Position numbers and translations under genes: made by a program. The notes beneath the pieces are model-generated. The model made no database searches and was not told the origin of the DNA. It saw nothing but the letters and a program-made list of their open reading frames with translations. From Rachicladosporium sp. CCFEE 5018 (taxonomy: Eukaryota; Ascomycota; Dothideomycetes; Cladosporiales; Cladosporiaceae), in the NCBI GenBank assembly GCA_002077045.2, contig KZ111164.1:488617-516411 (forward strand): a stretch of DNA of 27,795 bases. Direction: 5' to 3'. Numbering within the stretch: position 1 is the first letter of the stretch; each line of letters starts with the position of its first letter. Below, piece after piece: positions 26,514-27,795 of the stretch.

Positions 26514-26859
26514 GGTGACAGGGTGAGCAGAGATGTGAATGCGTGCCTGGGAGCCCGTAGCGGCGGCGTGTGTTGTGAGGTGGTGTGCGGTGATGAATAA
26601 TGTGAGGACGAGGTATGCATGCAGTTGTAGTTTGAAGTCGGGCATTTATGTCGGCTCCACCTTAACCTCGACCTCGACCAGACACGTGCATTAACTATAT
26701 ATACACCAATTGAGATCGCTTGCTTCACTCAAAGACATACCTCAGGTACCAGGGTATCTATTGCGACCCTTGGCATGACCGCACAAAGGACCAGTCGCAC
26801 GCGACACCCATAATCCCCGTCCCTCCCCCCATACCCACCCCCCTCCCCTACCACCCACC
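26514..26859. promoter_or_regulatory. Shared promoter of uL30m and SEC6, with CACGTG and TATA
   Basis: This 346-bp gap lies between divergent start codons. It contains CACGTG at 26683-26688 and TATATATA at 26696-26703, only 7 bases apart. The last 60 bases before the SEC6 ATG are almost entirely C, T and A, a typical pyrimidine-rich fungal leader. Confidence 0.55.
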
Positions 26860-27795
26860 ATGAACGACCCCCACCCCGACATCTCCCGCCTGGCCGAACT
26901 CCTCAAATCCCCCGACGACCTCGACAAACTCCCCTCCCTCCGCGCCGAACTCACCCGCAAGAAAGCAGCCATAGACGGTCAGCTCAAACTTGGTCTGAAG
27001 GAGCAACTGGAGATAACTTCCAATGGCATGTCCAGCATCACTTCAGGCCAGTCGATTGTCGCCCAGATCAAAGAGGAGATGATGAAAATCGACCGGCTTT
27101 GCTCTGAAGCGCAAGGAATGATACGGGACTTCCCTGAAGTGGAGAGATTGGGTATCATGCAGCGCAACTTCGCGGCTGTGGAGGAGATGAAAGATGCGAT
27201 TGAGAAGTTTGGACCAGGGCTGGGGGAGCTTGAGGAGTTGCTCAGGGAAGACGACGAGGATCTGGAGGGTCAGCCGAATCTACTCGCCATACACGCCGGA
27301 CTGAGTGAGTTGCGGGAGGTGAGGGAGCGGGCTATGGAGCAGACTAAGGGCGTGGAAGGGGAGAGTGGGTTGGAGTTGATTGACAATTTGCCGTTGGAGG
27401 GGGAGACTACGTTGAGGGATTTCTTTGCGAGGTTGGACGATGTGGTGGATTGGTTTGACGAGCATGTCGGCGCGGCGTGTATCAATCTGATACCGCTTGT
27501 GCAAGCGGGGAATAATGGGCTTGTGGTGAGGTTGGCGCTTGTCATCGAGGAGGAGGAGAAGAAGGATCGACAGGCGAAAGCATTGCAGGACGCACAGAGG
27601 GAGTTCCAGGATGTTGCGAGCAGATTCAAGAGCATCAATGTTGGGCAGCGAGAGCTGAGAGGGTACAAGAAGAAGTTCCTACAAGCCATCGAAGCGTCTG
27701 CAGCAGCACAATTCGAACAGGTGCAGCAGGCGTTCCTCGATGACCCGGACAAGCTCGAGAAGGCTTGCCGCTGGTTCTTCAACGATCTCAATACT
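26860..27795 (+). CDS. SEC6: Exocyst subunit SEC6 (EXOC3), 5' part only
   Basis: The frame is open from the ATG at 26860 to the right edge, 312 codons, without an intron. Sec6 is a core exocyst subunit that tethers secretory vesicles to the plasma membrane at growth sites and contacts SNAREs. The N-terminal match is clear: ISRLAELLKSPDDLDKLPSL (8-27), LRAELTRKKAAIDGQLKLGL (27-46), then KEQLEITSNGM. Acidic helical segments (ELEELLREDDEDLEG) follow, and near the edge KACRWFFNDLN, a family-typical stretch. Family members are usually about 740-760 residues, so less than half is visible. The start context (acc before ATG) is good and no upstream in-frame ATG is needed. Confidence 0.95.
   Translation, partial: MNDPHPDISRLAELLKSPDDLDKLPSLRAELTRKKAAIDGQLKLGLKEQLEITSNGMSSITSGQSIVAQIKEEMMKIDRLCSEAQGMIRDFPEVERLGIMQRNFAAVEEMKDAIEKFGPGLGELEELLREDDEDLEGQPNLLAIHAGLSELREVRERAMEQTKGVEGESGLELIDNLPLEGETTLRDFFARLDDVVDWFDEHVGAACINLIPLVQAGNNGLVVRLALVIEEEEKKDRQAKALQDAQREFQDVASRFKSINVGQRELRGYKKKFLQAIEASAAAQFEQVQQAFLDDPDKLEKACRWFFNDLNT

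Noticed and set aside
1..27795. tRNA genes, CRISPR arrays, transposons or a biosynthetic gene cluster
   Set aside because: No T-loop or anticodon-arm signatures, no spaced direct repeats, no transposase or terminal repeats, and no cluster of tailoring or backbone enzymes. ERG9 and the peroxidase are single unrelated genes.

Overview
The window reads as nuclear DNA of a filamentous ascomycete, most likely a dothideomycete. Genes are dense and sit on both strands. Introns are few and short (48-65 nt where clear), with GT-AG ends. The best-conserved products match filamentous-fungal orthologues of housekeeping proteins. I found no tRNA, rRNA, CRISPR array, transposase or other mobile element. 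The lineage is an inference from gene content and protein style, because no search could be run.

Layout, left to right: (1) 5' end of a minus-strand gene running off the left edge, possibly GH36/raffinose-synthase-like; (2) JIP5, a WD-repeat ribosome-biogenesis factor; (3) ERG9 squalene synthase, with one intron inside the C-terminal membrane anchor; (4) a serine-rich orphan; (5) APC11, the RING subunit of the anaphase-promoting complex, minus strand, three exons; (6) a two-domain mercaptopyruvate/thiosulfate sulfurtransferase; (7) an intronless kinesin-5 (BimC) on the minus strand; (8) a PHAF1/UPF0183 protein; (9) a short coiled-coil orphan with a previously hidden intron; (10) about 1.2 kb without a convincing gene, holding a strong inverted repeat; (11) a secreted class II-type haem peroxidase with five exons; (12) a GET2-like ER receptor; (13) a weak orphan whose two halves lie in different frames; (14) an AKAP7/ASCC1-like 2H phosphoesterase; (15) a weak three-exon minus-strand candidate; (16) a BRD8/Bdc1-like bromodomain protein, minus strand; (17) RPB3 of RNA polymerase II; (18) about 1.1 kb without a clear gene; (19) mitochondrial ribosomal protein uL30m; (20) the first 312 codons of exocyst subunit SEC6, running off the right edge.

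The genes do not form a pathway or a cluster; most are independent core functions. Five neighbouring pairs are divergent and probably share promoters: GH36-like/JIP5, APC11/sulfurtransferase, kinesin-5/PHAF1, bromodomain gene/RPB3 and uL30m/SEC6. I see no dedicated new system. The best leads are a Mcm1-Forkhead-like composite site upstream of kinesin-5, two sterol-element-like sites upstream of ERG9, a peroxidase that appears to lack both the Mn site and the LiP/VP surface tryptophan, a perfect three-copy 15-bp palindromic repeat between convergent genes, and several small orphan genes that need corrected models.
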